A DNA stretch of 64,000 bases from Tabrizicola sp. (GTDB taxonomy: Bacteria; Pseudomonadota; Alphaproteobacteria; Rhodobacterales; Rhodobacteraceae). Position 1 is the stretch's first letter; each line of letters starts with the position of its first letter. Made by a program: the position numbers and the translations under genes. This document shows, piece after piece, positions 29,405 to 39,555 of this stretch. The stretch spans positions 1 to 64,000 of the forward strand of contig JALOTD010000012.1 of the NCBI GenBank assembly GCA_025458105.1, read 5' to 3'. The notes beneath the pieces were generated by a model. The model did no database searches. It was not told the origin of the DNA and saw only the letters and a program-made list of their open reading frames with translations.

Positions 29405-29449
29405 ATGTTCATGATTGTTTTGCATGAGGGATGGTCGCACGCCCAATGA
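29405..29449 (+). CDS. Possible 14-codon leader ORF coupled to the megasynthase
   Basis: ATG at 29405, 13 bases after GGAGG (29387-29391), encodes MFMIVLHEGWSHAQ and stops at 29447-29449. The stop overlaps the ATGATG start region of the NRPS-PKS gene, which has no good ribosome binding site of its own. It could provide translational coupling. The evidence is only positional. Confidence 0.35.
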   Translation: MFMIVLHEGWSHAQ

Positions 29450-32400
29450 TGAGAACCGTGGACACTGAGTTTGGTTCGATTGTCACCGCTTTCGCCGCAA
29501 TGGCTGCGAGATATGGTGATTGTGACGCTGTCTTGGCCGACCAGACTGTCCATTCCTATGCTTGGTTGGACGCCCGGTCCCTGGCTATCGCGAATCAACT
29601 TCAAAAGCGGGGAGTCAAGCGTGGTTCGGTAGTGGGTATCGGTTCAGCGCCCGGGGCGGCAGCAATCGTCGCAACCTTGGCGGTGTTGCGAACCGGGGCA
29701 GCATATCTGCCACTACCCATGGGCTACCCGCCGGAGCGGCTTCAATCGATGCTGGAGAAGTCTGGCGTAAAGCAAGTTCTAGGTACCTGGTCCGGAGCTA
29801 CTGAGACGATCGAAACCCTGGATTTGGAAGCTCTTGCAGAGCAACCCGCCGCGGATGGCGATTCCCTGCCAGAGCCTGAGCCGGATGACCCCGCGTATGT
29901 GATGTTCACCTCGGGATCCACTGGCCAGCCGAAGGCTGTGGTCGTACCGCACCGGGCAGTGTTGCGTCTGGTTGTCGGACAAGACTTCATGCGCCTTGGT
30001 CCCGGAACGCGCATCCTGCAAGCCGCGCCGATGGCGTTCGACGCTGCGACGCTCGAAATCTGGGGGGCGCTCCTGACGGGTGGCACATTGGTCCTTCCGC
30101 CGGACGGTCCGCCCAGCCTGCGTGCATTGGGCAGTACTCTTCGGACTCACAAGATTGACACCCTTTGGTTGACAGCCGGGTTATTCCACGCGATGGCCGA
30201 CGAACGGCCAGAAGACTTTGCCCCACTGACCCAGCTCTTAACTGGCGGTGATGTCGTCTCGCCCGCAAGGGTGAAGCGTGTGCTGGAGGCATGCCCCGGC
30301 CTTAAGATCATTAATGGCTACGGGCCGACCGAGAACACCACCTTTACCTGCACACACACGATCACGACCGAGGACCTGGCCAGTGGACGCCCGTTGCCGA
30401 TCGGTCGGCCAATTTCTGGGACTGAGGTTTACGTGCTGGACGACGCGCTGAGGCCCGTGGCCGACGGCGCTGAAGGCGAACTCTGTGCTGCTGGAGCGGG
30501 CCTGGCGCTGGGGTACCTTGGCAGAGAAGACCTGACCGCCGAGCGATTTGTCGACGCACCCTTTTCCCCTGGACTGCGGCTCTATCGTACCGGTGATTTG
30601 GTGCGCTGGTCGGGCAACGTGCTGGAATTCCTGGGGCGGATCGACACCCAGGTCAAATTGCGTGGCTATCGGGTGGAGCTGTCGGCTATCGAGGCGGCGA
30701 TGGAAGCCTGCGTGGGCGTGCGGCAAGCGGTTGCCGTTGCCAGAGACGGCAGCGATGGGGCCGACCGGATGCTGGTGGCATACCATGTCGGTGGCGATGA
30801 ACGGACACTGGCTGCACATATTGCCGCGACACTGCCCGACTATTCCCGCCCGGCCCGTCTGGTGCCTTTGGATGAAATACCCCTTAACGCAAACGGTAAG
30901 TATGACCGCCGCGCCCTGGCTTTGCGTCCTCTCCCCACCAAGCCAGCCATACCAAATCATGTTACGACCTTGGGCAGCAGCATTGCTGCACAGATGGATG
31001 CCGAACTTACAAGTCTTCTGGGGGTCGACGGGCCCTTACCGCAGGACACCAGTTTCTTCGACCTTGGCGCATCGTCGCTGGTGGTCGTGCGCCTGCATGA
31101 ACGAATGCAGCGCTTGCTGGGCCGCGATTTCCCTGTGACCGACTTCTTCCGTCACGGGACGATCAAAAGCCTGTCGCGCCATCTGTCCGGTGCCACGACA
31201 CAGCCCGAACCTAGCCGCGCGGTGGCCAATGCGGCCCCGATTGCGATTGTCGCCATGGCAGGCCGCTTTCCTGGCGCACCCTCGGTCGAAGCGTTCTGGC
31301 AGGCGCTGACCGAGCGGCGCGAACTGATCTCGCATTTCACCCAAGACGAGCTTGATCGTCCGCTGGCCGAAGGGGAAGTACCTGCACGCGGAGTTCTCGA
31401 CAGATCAGAATGGTTCGACTCGCAACATTTCGGCCTGACCCCGCGCGAAGCCGATCTGCTGGACCCCCAGCACCGGGTTTTGCTGGAACTGGCGCAAGAG
31501 GTTCTGGACGCTGCCGGCCATGACCCCGAGCGTTTTCCTGGCCGTATCGGCATTTTTGCCGGGGCCAGCCAAAGCTCGTATCTCTTGAACAACATTGCCA
31601 GCGCTCCAGGGGCTGCCCGCGCGATTGCGGCGGGTTATCCGGTCGGTGACGCTGCAACAACCTTTGGCAATGACAAGGATTTCCTTTGCACCCGCATTGC
31701 CTACAAGCTGAACCTGCGCGGCCCGGCAGTGACGGTGCAGGCAGCCTGCGCGACTTCTCTTTTGGCCGTGGCCCAGGGCTGCGAGGCGTTGCGGTCGGGG
31801 GCTGCCGACATGGTTCTGGCAGGCGGGGTGTCAGTAACCTTCCCGGCACGGCGCGGATATGCCTATGCGGCCGAGGGCATGGCGTCGGCAGACGGACATT
31901 GCCGGACCTTCGACGCCGATGCGACCGGTACAGTTTTTGGCGATGGCGCCGGCCTTGTCGCCCTTCGACGACTAGATGAAGCGCTGGCCGATGGCGACCG
32001 GGTGATTGCCGTCATTCGCGGTTGGGCCGTAAACAATGATGGTGCCGACAAGGCGGGCTATGCCGCGCCCTCGGTTGCTGCCCAGTCTGCAGTGATCCAG
32101 GCGGCTCAGGCCTCGGCCGGAGTGACGCCGGACCAAATCGGCTATGTCGAGGCGCATGGGACCGGCACCGCACTGGGCGACCCGATCGAAGTGGCCGCCC
32201 TGGCCGAGGCCCTTGTCGGCGGCCAAGATATCTGGCTGGGCACGGCGAAGACCAATGTCGGGCATCTGGATATTGCCGCCGGTGTGACAGGCCTCATCAA
32301 GGCAGCGCTGACCGTTCAACATGGGAAAGCCACACCACTTCTGCATTTCCAAAGGCCGAATCCGCGGATCAACTTTGCCGCAACGCCGTTGCGCCCAGTT

Positions 32401-35400
32401 ACGGAACTGACCCCTTGGGGCGGCAAGGGCCGACGACTTGCGGGGGTTTCAGCCTTTGGCGTGGGCGGGACCAACGTCCATTTGATTCTGGAAGAAGCGC
32501 CGGAAACCAAGAGCCAACCCGCTCCCCACACAGGACGCGTTATAGTCCCGCTGTCAGCCTCAACCTCTGAAGCCTTGACTGCGCTGGGCACTGCGCTCTC
32601 CGGGTGGGCCGAAGCGCATCCCGACGCACAGATTTCAGAAGTCGCCGCCGCAATGGCCGCCCGCCGCCGCCACCGCTATCGCGCGGTTCTGGTGGCCGAC
32701 GGCATGGCAGAGCTGGCGATAGCGCCCCTTGCGCGGGGCCAGAGTGGGCCTGCAGCCCCGCTCACCTTCCTCTTCCCCGGTCAGGGCGCGCAACACCCGG
32801 GCATGGGAGCGGCCCTTTATGATACAGCACCCGCCTACCGCGCTGCTCTGGATCTGTGCACCGAAATCCTAAAGCCCGAACTTGGCCTGTCTCTGCGCGA
32901 TCTTCTGTATGATCGGGACCATCCGGCAATCGCTCAGCGGCTGCGGGCAACCTCTTTGGCTCAACCTGCCATCTTCGCCGTCAGCTATGCGCTGGCGCGG
33001 CAGTGGGAAGACTGGAGCATTCGCCCTGACCGTATGGCTGGCCATTCTGTCGGCGAACTTTCTGCGGCGACACTGGCCGGTGTATTCCGCCTCGAGGATG
33101 CCTTGCGCCTGGTTGCCCTGCGCGGCCGGTTGATGGACGACCTGCCAAGCGGGTCGATGCTGTCGGTCCGCGCGTCAGAAGAGGCGATCGCGCCCTACCT
33201 GGGTGGCGACATCGACCTCGCTGCCGTGAATGGTGGCACGGCCTGCGTTTTGGCCGGTCCGACCGAAGCCATCGCAGGTCTGGCTGAGCGGCTTCAGACC
33301 GAAGGCATCGTGACGCGCCAGCTGAATACCAGCCACGCTTTCCATTCGCAAATGATGGAACCGGCACTTGCGCCCTTCCATGCTGCGGTTGCGCAGGTCG
33401 CGCTGGCCGCCCCGTCCATTCCGATCATCAGTACGGTCACCGGCCAACCCCTGACCGCAGCCGAAGCGGTGGATCCCGGATACTGGTCGGCCCACATGCG
33501 ACGCCCAGTGCGCTTTTTTGGGGCGCTACAGCAGCTTTGGTCCGGGGGCCGCGGCCTGATGCTTGAGGTCGGGCCTGGCCGCACGCTGGCGACACTGGCC
33601 AATCAGGACCCTGCGCGCCGGACAGTGGCTCTGGCCAGCCTGCCTCATGCCGAAGCCGGCGACAATGCCGACCGAACGATGCGCGAGGCGTTTGGACTTT
33701 TGTGGGCAAATGGCCATTCAGTCGACTTCGCCAAGCTGCAGCCAATGGATCGCCGCGCCAGCGGATTGCCAAGCTACCCCTTCCAGCGCAAGCGCCATTG
33801 GGTTGAGCCTTGGAATGGTATCGTCGTCGATGCCGAAACACCGGCTGACGCGCCAGCATCTGTGGCCCCAGCGGAAGTCACCGCGGACACGGCCACAGCC
33901 GTGCGCGCCCTTCTGGCAGACCTGTCCGGTTACACCCCTGCCGATCTGCCGGGCGATGTGGGTTTCTTGGCCTTAGGGTTCGATTCCCTGATGCTGACCC
34001 AGGCGGCGCGAGAGATCTCACGTCGCTTCGGGCTGGACATCACGCTGCGAGAACTGATCGACGGTTATGGGAACATCAATGCGGTTGCCGCCCATATCGA
34101 TCAGAAAGGGCCCGCCAGAACCGCATTTTCTGCACCGCCTATCGCTGCACCGCCCGTGGCGGCCCCAGTCTCTGCTCCAACCACGCAGATCAACCGTGAA
34201 ACGCTGTCCATCACGCCGCGCCATCGCGACCATATCGACCGCCTTGTCGCCCGATTTACCGCTAAGACCGCGCGGTCCAAGGCGCTGACCGCACAGCACC
34301 GACCGCATTATGCCGACCCGAGGACGGCGTCAGGCTTTAACCGACTGTGGAAGGAGGCGGTCTACCAAATCGTCACCAACCGCTCCAAGGGCTCGCGCCT
34401 GATGGACGTCGACGGAAACGAATACATAGACATCCTGAACGGGTTTGGTCCGGGGTTTCTTGGCCACGGGGTGGCCCCCGTCAGCGACGCCGTGGCAAGG
34501 CAACTTGCGACCGGATTCGAAGTGGGGCCGCAATCGCAACTTGCGATGGAGGCGGCAGAACTGTTTTGCGCGCTGACCGGGGCCGAGCGGGCGAGTTTTG
34601 TCTGCACGGGGTCAGAGGCAGTGGCAGCAGCCATGCGCCTGGCCCGGACGGTCACAGGGCGTGACCGGATCGTTCTGTTTGCGCGTGACTATCATGGCAA
34701 CTTCGACGAGGTTCTGGTGCGGGCTGGCGGAACAGGTGCCACCTTTCCCATTGCCCCTGGTATCCCACGTGAGGCGGTGGGCAACGTCACCGTGCTGCCT
34801 TACGGCACGCCCGAAGCGCTGGACTACATCCGGTCGCAGGCGGGCAACCTGGCTGCAGTTCTGGTTGAACCCGTGCAAAGCCGCCGCCCCGAATTCCGCC
34901 CGGTCGAGTTCATCCGAGAACTGCGCAAGATCACCGAAACCCACGGCAGCCTATTGATCTTCGACGAGGTCGTGACCGGGTTCCGGATGGGACTACAGGG
35001 GGCGCAAGGACTTTACGGCGTCGAGGCCGATCTTGCCACCTATGGCAAGGTGGTCGGCGGAGGGATGCCGGTCGGGGTTGTGGCGGGCCGTGCGGCCTAT
35101 ATGGACACTTTCGACGGCGGTGCTTGGAACTTTGGCGACGATAGTTTCCCACAGGCGCCAGTGACCTTCTTTGCGGGCACCTTCGTGCGCCATCCGCTGA
35201 CCATGGCCGCGACCAAGGCAATGCTCGAACAGTTGCGGGACCTTCCGCCGCTGTTCTGGCAGTCGCTTGCGGCAAAGGGAGACCGTCTGGCAGGCCAGGT
35301 CGAACGCTGGTTCCGCGCGAACGACATGCCATTTGCAATCCCGCACTGCGGGTCGCTCATGTACCTTCGGATCGATGGCTCCGAACCTCTTGCGCCACTC

Positions 35401-38400
35401 ATCGGTACCCATTTGCGGGATCGCGGCGTGTTCATGCTTGAGGGCTTCCCCAGTTACATGACGGCGGCACATGACGACGAAGACATCGACCATGTCGTCG
35501 CCGCCATAAAGGATGCGGCTGAAGAGATGCGTGCCGATGGTCTGATCGGTCAGACCGAGGGACCGCCGCATGAGGCGCGCGTCACGGCCGCACCGCCGCG
35601 ATTGTCGCTACCGGATGGCGAACAGCGCATCCTGCGGATGATGTCCGCACCGGCTGGCCCGCTGGAACGGCCCAGCACCGAGGCGCAACGTGAGATCTGG
35701 TCGGCCGTCGCTTTGGACCCCTCGATTTCGACAGCATACAATGAAGGCGTGTCGCTGATCCTTGACGGGGCTATCGACAGCGCGGCGCTTGTCGCTGCGG
35801 TCCGTGCCACACTTGCCCGCCACGATGCGTTCCGGACGACCTTTACGCCCGATGGCTTGGGAATGCGCGTTGAACCGAAGAGACAATTCGACGTAGCGCT
35901 GCACGATCTGTCGGCATTGCCCCAGGCCGAACGGGACGCCGCGCTGGCCCAGCTTTTGCGCGATGAAGCTGAAACGCCTTTCGACCTGGAGCGCGGCCCC
36001 TTGGTTCGGTCCCGCCTGGTGACCGAAACGCCGACGCGCCATCGGCTGCTACTGACAGCCCATCACATCGTCTGTGACGGCTGGTCGATCGGTGTGGTGC
36101 TGACCGAGATCGCTGCACTTTACACTGGCCGAAATCTGCCGCCGCCACAGAGCATTCTGGACTTCGCCCGCGCCGAAGATGCGTGGAGCGTTACCTCCGA
36201 CGCAGCGAAAAGCCGCGCGTTCTGGACCGAAACCCTGGCTGGCCTTCCCCCGATATTGGACCTGCCCACCGATAAACCGCGCCAGGCTGATCGGGAACGT
36301 CACGGCACCAGGCTGGACATTTCCCTGGGGCCGGATCTGACCAAGCGCCTGCGCGCCCTTGCGCGGACGGTGGGGGTGACGCTGCCGGCGGTCCTTTTGG
36401 CGGGTTGGCGTGTCCAGATCGCCCGAGCCGCAGGTGTCTCTGACCTTGCCCTTGGTGTGCCCGCAGCCGGGCAACCGGCGCGCGATTTGCCCGGTGTGGT
36501 GGGCCATTGCATCAACCTGATGCCAGTGCGCAGCCGGGTCGATTGGCAAGCAGGCTTTGCCGTTCAAGCCAAGGCCGAGCAATCGGCGCTGCTTGCAGCG
36601 CAAGAACACCAGTTCGTCACCTTTGGTGCCTTGCTGCGCGATTTGCGTCTGCCCCGCGATCCAGCCCGGGTGCCACTTGTGCCCGTCATTTTCAATGTCG
36701 ACCCGCCTCTGGACCCCACAACCCTGGGCTTCGTCGGGGTGACAGCCCAGCTTCAAACCATTCCGCGCAAACAAGAGCATTTCGAGTTCGCACTGAACAT
36801 CGCCCCCACGGGTGACGGGGACATGGCGCTGGAATTGTCCTTCGCATCGGACCTTTATGACCCCGAGACCGCACAGGCCCAGCTTGCGGGCTTTGTCGCG
36901 GTGCTGGAGGCAGGCTGTGCCGACCCGAACGCGCCCCTATCGGTCGCGACCGCGGTTCCGGCTGCCTGGCTGGCGCCCGGCATCGGTGCTGAAGGTCCAA
37001 TCCCAGAAGGCGAAACGATCTGGACGCTGTTCGAGGCGCAGGCCAGCGCCAACGGTGATGGCCTTGCCCTTATCGACGGTGCGCGGCGCATGACCGCCGC
37101 CGAGCTGAAGACCGCTGCCGAGGCGCTAGCCGCGCGCATGGCCGCCCAGGGTGTTGGCCCTGGCAGTCGTGTCGGGCTTTGCCTGGATCGGTCGGTGCGC
37201 GCGGTCGTTGCCATGTTCGCGATCCTTCGACTTGGCGCTGCCTGGGTTCCGCTTGACCCGACAAACCCGGACGCACGCCTGCGCTTCATTGCCGAAAACA
37301 GCGGTGCCGCGCTGATCCTGACCACGGCCGCTCTGGCCGAGCGCATCGGCCTTCCGGCCGGTCGGGTGCTGGACCTGGATGCCAAAAATGGTGCGACCGC
37401 CCCCCTACCGCCGGTGCCGCGCGATGACCAGGCGATTGCCTATGTTGCCTACACCTCGGGATCAACCGGCCAGCCCAAGGGTGTCATGGGGCCGCACCGG
37501 CCTATGCTGAACCGCTTTGCCTGGATGTGGCGCAGCTATCCGTTTGAGCCGGGCGAAGTCCTGGTGCAAAAGACCGCGCTGTCCTTTGTGGATTCGATCT
37601 GGGAAATCTTCGGTCCCCTGCTGGCCGGGGTGCCCTTGGTTGTGATCCCGACCGAAACCGTCCGTGACCCCGCCGCGTTCATCCAGAGTTTGGCTGGGCA
37701 CTCTGCCACCCGGCTTGTTCTGGTGCCCTCGCTTTTGGACGCAATGCTTGAAACGGTTCCCGACCTAGGTGCGGCGCTGCCCAAGCTGCGGCTGGTCTTC
37801 GTATCGGGGGAGCGGCTGACCGGGCGGCTGGCGCGACGTTTTGCCAAAGCGGCCCCGCATATGCGTCTGATCAACCTTTATGGATCGTCCGAGGTTGCGG
37901 CCGATGTGACGGTTCAAGAGGTGGATGGCGACTTTGGCGAGTCCGTCCCGATCGGGTGGCCTTTGGACAATACGCGCCTGTATGTTCTGGATGACCTGCG
38001 CCGACCCGTCCAGCCGGGCCGTCCGGGCCGGCTGTTTGTGGGCGGCGCGGCGGTGGCTGCGGGGTATCATGGGCGCCCTGACCTGACGGCGGAACGGTTT
38101 GTGCCCGATCCCTTCGATGCAACTCGGGGCGCGGTGATGTTCGACACGGGCGACCGGGTGCGGTTCGACGTTGAAGGCAGGCTGCATATCCTGGGCCGAA
38201 CCGATGCCCAGATCGCCCTGCGCGGCTATCGGATCGAGCCGGGCGAGGTCGAGGCGGCACTGTGCAAACGCCCGGATGTCGGTGAAGCGGTGTTGGTCGC
38301 TGCCGGACCAGACGATGACAAAACGCTCGTTGCCTACATCACGGCGCGCAGCAAAACCGCGGCCCCCGATCCGATGGCACTGCGCAAAATCCTTGCCGGT

Positions 38401-39555
38401 CAGTTGCCCGGATATATGGTGCCGTCGCGCATCATTCTTCTGCCGGACATGCCGCTGAATCCCAACGGCAAGATCGACCGGCCCGCCCTGGCGGCCCTGC
38501 CAATGCCTCAGACAGAAGTCAGTGTATCGGAAGAACCGCCCGCGACCCCACTGGAGGCAGACCTGGCGGACCTCTGGGCGCGGCTTATGGGTCTGCCCTC
38601 GGTCGGGCGGCACGACAATTTCTTCGAATTGGGTGGCCATTCACTTCTGGCGGTTAAGGTCATGGCCCATCTCCGGCGCACCCGAGGGTTGGAACTTCCG
38701 ATTGCCAGCCTGCTCGCCCACCCTACCGTCGCCCAGCTTGCCACCCATGTCGACTCGCAGACTGAGTTGCGTACTGAAGATTGGGACAGCCTCGCCGCTC
38801 TAAGCGCGGGACCGAAAGATTCTGATGCGCGCCCGCTGTTTGTCGTCGGCGGGGTCGGCGGCAACGTCAACAATCTTTATGATCTGGGTCGTGCATTTGA
38901 CACAAAGCGCCCGCTGGTCGGTTTGCAGACCCGGGGTGTCGCTGGCCACACGCCACGCAACAGTCTTGTCGAGATGGCCGCCGATCATGTCCGCGATATC
39001 CGCCGCCATCAACCGCATGGGCCGTATTTGCTTGCTGGGTACTCGGGTGGGGCGTTCACCGCCCATGAAATCGCCCGTCAGCTGGAAGAAGCGGACGAGA
39101 CAGTAGCCTTCCTCGGTATCCTTGACATGTACGCCCCTGGCCATCCCCCGCCCCGTGGGCCCAGAGCACCATTCTGGAAGGGTGGCCCGGCCGGGTTCTG
39201 GAAACGGGCATGGCCCAAGCTGCATGCGGTCCTGACGCCCTCGCCCGTGCTGCGCCTGATCGAGCCATTTGCCCTTGATCACAGTCGACAGGTGCGTCTG
39301 GTCCGACACTGGATGAAAGCGGCGCAAAGCCACCGCCCGGGACGGATCAGCGCACCTGTCTGCCTTTATCTTTCGAAGGGAGATACACCCGATCCGGCCA
39401 TTGCGGCGGCTATCACACAGGGCTGGGAGAAGCTGGCAAATGGTGGGGTCAAGGTGCGATGGGTCGGTGGTGATCATCTGAGTATGCTACACGCCCCGCA
39501 TATCGAAGGGGTCGCCGCTGCGCTGGAAGACGACCTGAAGGACGCGTCTCAATGA
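29446..39555 (+). CDS. Hybrid NRPS-PKS megasynthase A-PCP-KS-AT-ACP-AMT-C-A-PCP-TE
   Basis: 3369 residues counted from the ATG at 29446 (29431 and 29449 are alternatives). Domains: A1 about 10-505 (FTSGSTGQPKA, D199 in FDAATLE, hand-read code near DALWLGGTFK, valine-like); PCP1 (S544 in LGASSL); KS 597-1030 (C768, H904, H940); AT 1105-1390 (S1201 in GHSVG, HAFH at 1297-1300, malonyl type); ACP (S1514 in LGFDSL); class-III aminotransferase AMT 1613-2040 (PLP Lys K1868 in ATYGKVVGGG); condensation domain 2075-2500 (HHIVCDG, H2207, D2211); A2 2525-3015 (V2715, D2716, W2719; code near the beta-alanine code VDWVISLADK); PCP2 (S3066); TE 3129-3365 (S3200 in GYSGG, H3344). No KR, DH, ER or epimerase. 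All core residues are present, so it should be active. Expected logic: aminoacyl starter, one malonyl extension, transamination of the beta-keto group, condensation with a beta-amino acid, release. Its stop overlaps the PPTase start. Confidence 0.95.
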   Translation: MMRTVDTEFGSIVTAFAAMAARYGDCDAVLADQTVHSYAWLDARSLAIANQLQKRGVKRGSVVGIGSAPGAAAIVATLAVLRTGAAYLPLPMGYPPERLQSMLEKSGVKQVLGTWSGATETIETLDLEALAEQPAADGDSLPEPEPDDPAYVMFTSGSTGQPKAVVVPHRAVLRLVVGQDFMRLGPGTRILQAAPMAFDAATLEIWGALLTGGTLVLPPDGPPSLRALGSTLRTHKIDTLWLTAGLFHAMADERPEDFAPLTQLLTGGDVVSPARVKRVLEACPGLKIINGYGPTENTTFTCTHTITTEDLASGRPLPIGRPISGTEVYVLDDALRPVADGAEGELCAAGAGLALGYLGREDLTAERFVDAPFSPGLRLYRTGDLVRWSGNVLEFLGRIDTQVKLRGYRVELSAIEAAMEACVGVRQAVAVARDGSDGADRMLVAYHVGGDERTLAAHIAATLPDYSRPARLVPLDEIPLNANGKYDRRALALRPLPTKPAIPNHVTTLGSSIAAQMDAELTSLLGVDGPLPQDTSFFDLGASSLVVVRLHERMQRLLGRDFPVTDFFRHGTIKSLSRHLSGATTQPEPSRAVANAAPIAIVAMAGRFPGAPSVEAFWQALTERRELISHFTQDELDRPLAEGEVPARGVLDRSEWFDSQHFGLTPREADLLDPQHRVLLELAQEVLDAAGHDPERFPGRIGIFAGASQSSYLLNNIASAPGAARAIAAGYPVGDAATTFGNDKDFLCTRIAYKLNLRGPAVTVQAACATSLLAVAQGCEALRSGAADMVLAGGVSVTFPARRGYAYAAEGMASADGHCRTFDADATGTVFGDGAGLVALRRLDEALADGDRVIAVIRGWAVNNDGADKAGYAAPSVAAQSAVIQAAQASAGVTPDQIGYVEAHGTGTALGDPIEVAALAEALVGGQDIWLGTAKTNVGHLDIAAGVTGLIKAALTVQHGKATPLLHFQRPNPRINFAATPLRPVTELTPWGGKGRRLAGVSAFGVGGTNVHLILEEAPETKSQPAPHTGRVIVPLSASTSEALTALGTALSGWAEAHPDAQISEVAAAMAARRRHRYRAVLVADGMAELAIAPLARGQSGPAAPLTFLFPGQGAQHPGMGAALYDTAPAYRAALDLCTEILKPELGLSLRDLLYDRDHPAIAQRLRATSLAQPAIFAVSYALARQWEDWSIRPDRMAGHSVGELSAATLAGVFRLEDALRLVALRGRLMDDLPSGSMLSVRASEEAIAPYLGGDIDLAAVNGGTACVLAGPTEAIAGLAERLQTEGIVTRQLNTSHAFHSQMMEPALAPFHAAVAQVALAAPSIPIISTVTGQPLTAAEAVDPGYWSAHMRRPVRFFGALQQLWSGGRGLMLEVGPGRTLATLANQDPARRTVALASLPHAEAGDNADRTMREAFGLLWANGHSVDFAKLQPMDRRASGLPSYPFQRKRHWVEPWNGIVVDAETPADAPASVAPAEVTADTATAVRALLADLSGYTPADLPGDVGFLALGFDSLMLTQAAREISRRFGLDITLRELIDGYGNINAVAAHIDQKGPARTAFSAPPIAAPPVAAPVSAPTTQINRETLSITPRHRDHIDRLVARFTAKTARSKALTAQHRPHYADPRTASGFNRLWKEAVYQIVTNRSKGSRLMDVDGNEYIDILNGFGPGFLGHGVAPVSDAVARQLATGFEVGPQSQLAMEAAELFCALTGAERASFVCTGSEAVAAAMRLARTVTGRDRIVLFARDYHGNFDEVLVRAGGTGATFPIAPGIPREAVGNVTVLPYGTPEALDYIRSQAGNLAAVLVEPVQSRRPEFRPVEFIRELRKITETHGSLLIFDEVVTGFRMGLQGAQGLYGVEADLATYGKVVGGGMPVGVVAGRAAYMDTFDGGAWNFGDDSFPQAPVTFFAGTFVRHPLTMAATKAMLEQLRDLPPLFWQSLAAKGDRLAGQVERWFRANDMPFAIPHCGSLMYLRIDGSEPLAPLIGTHLRDRGVFMLEGFPSYMTAAHDDEDIDHVVAAIKDAAEEMRADGLIGQTEGPPHEARVTAAPPRLSLPDGEQRILRMMSAPAGPLERPSTEAQREIWSAVALDPSISTAYNEGVSLILDGAIDSAALVAAVRATLARHDAFRTTFTPDGLGMRVEPKRQFDVALHDLSALPQAERDAALAQLLRDEAETPFDLERGPLVRSRLVTETPTRHRLLLTAHHIVCDGWSIGVVLTEIAALYTGRNLPPPQSILDFARAEDAWSVTSDAAKSRAFWTETLAGLPPILDLPTDKPRQADRERHGTRLDISLGPDLTKRLRALARTVGVTLPAVLLAGWRVQIARAAGVSDLALGVPAAGQPARDLPGVVGHCINLMPVRSRVDWQAGFAVQAKAEQSALLAAQEHQFVTFGALLRDLRLPRDPARVPLVPVIFNVDPPLDPTTLGFVGVTAQLQTIPRKQEHFEFALNIAPTGDGDMALELSFASDLYDPETAQAQLAGFVAVLEAGCADPNAPLSVATAVPAAWLAPGIGAEGPIPEGETIWTLFEAQASANGDGLALIDGARRMTAAELKTAAEALAARMAAQGVGPGSRVGLCLDRSVRAVVAMFAILRLGAAWVPLDPTNPDARLRFIAENSGAALILTTAALAERIGLPAGRVLDLDAKNGATAPLPPVPRDDQAIAYVAYTSGSTGQPKGVMGPHRPMLNRFAWMWRSYPFEPGEVLVQKTALSFVDSIWEIFGPLLAGVPLVVIPTETVRDPAAFIQSLAGHSATRLVLVPSLLDAMLETVPDLGAALPKLRLVFVSGERLTGRLARRFAKAAPHMRLINLYGSSEVAADVTVQEVDGDFGESVPIGWPLDNTRLYVLDDLRRPVQPGRPGRLFVGGAAVAAGYHGRPDLTAERFVPDPFDATRGAVMFDTGDRVRFDVEGRLHILGRTDAQIALRGYRIEPGEVEAALCKRPDVGEAVLVAAGPDDDKTLVAYITARSKTAAPDPMALRKILAGQLPGYMVPSRIILLPDMPLNPNGKIDRPALAALPMPQTEVSVSEEPPATPLEADLADLWARLMGLPSVGRHDNFFELGGHSLLAVKVMAHLRRTRGLELPIASLLAHPTVAQLATHVDSQTELRTEDWDSLAALSAGPKDSDARPLFVVGGVGGNVNNLYDLGRAFDTKRPLVGLQTRGVAGHTPRNSLVEMAADHVRDIRRHQPHGPYLLAGYSGGAFTAHEIARQLEEADETVAFLGILDMYAPGHPPPRGPRAPFWKGGPAGFWKRAWPKLHAVLTPSPVLRLIEPFALDHSRQVRLVRHWMKAAQSHRPGRISAPVCLYLSKGDTPDPAIAAAITQGWEKLANGGVKVRWVGGDHLSMLHAPHIEGVAAALEDDLKDASQ

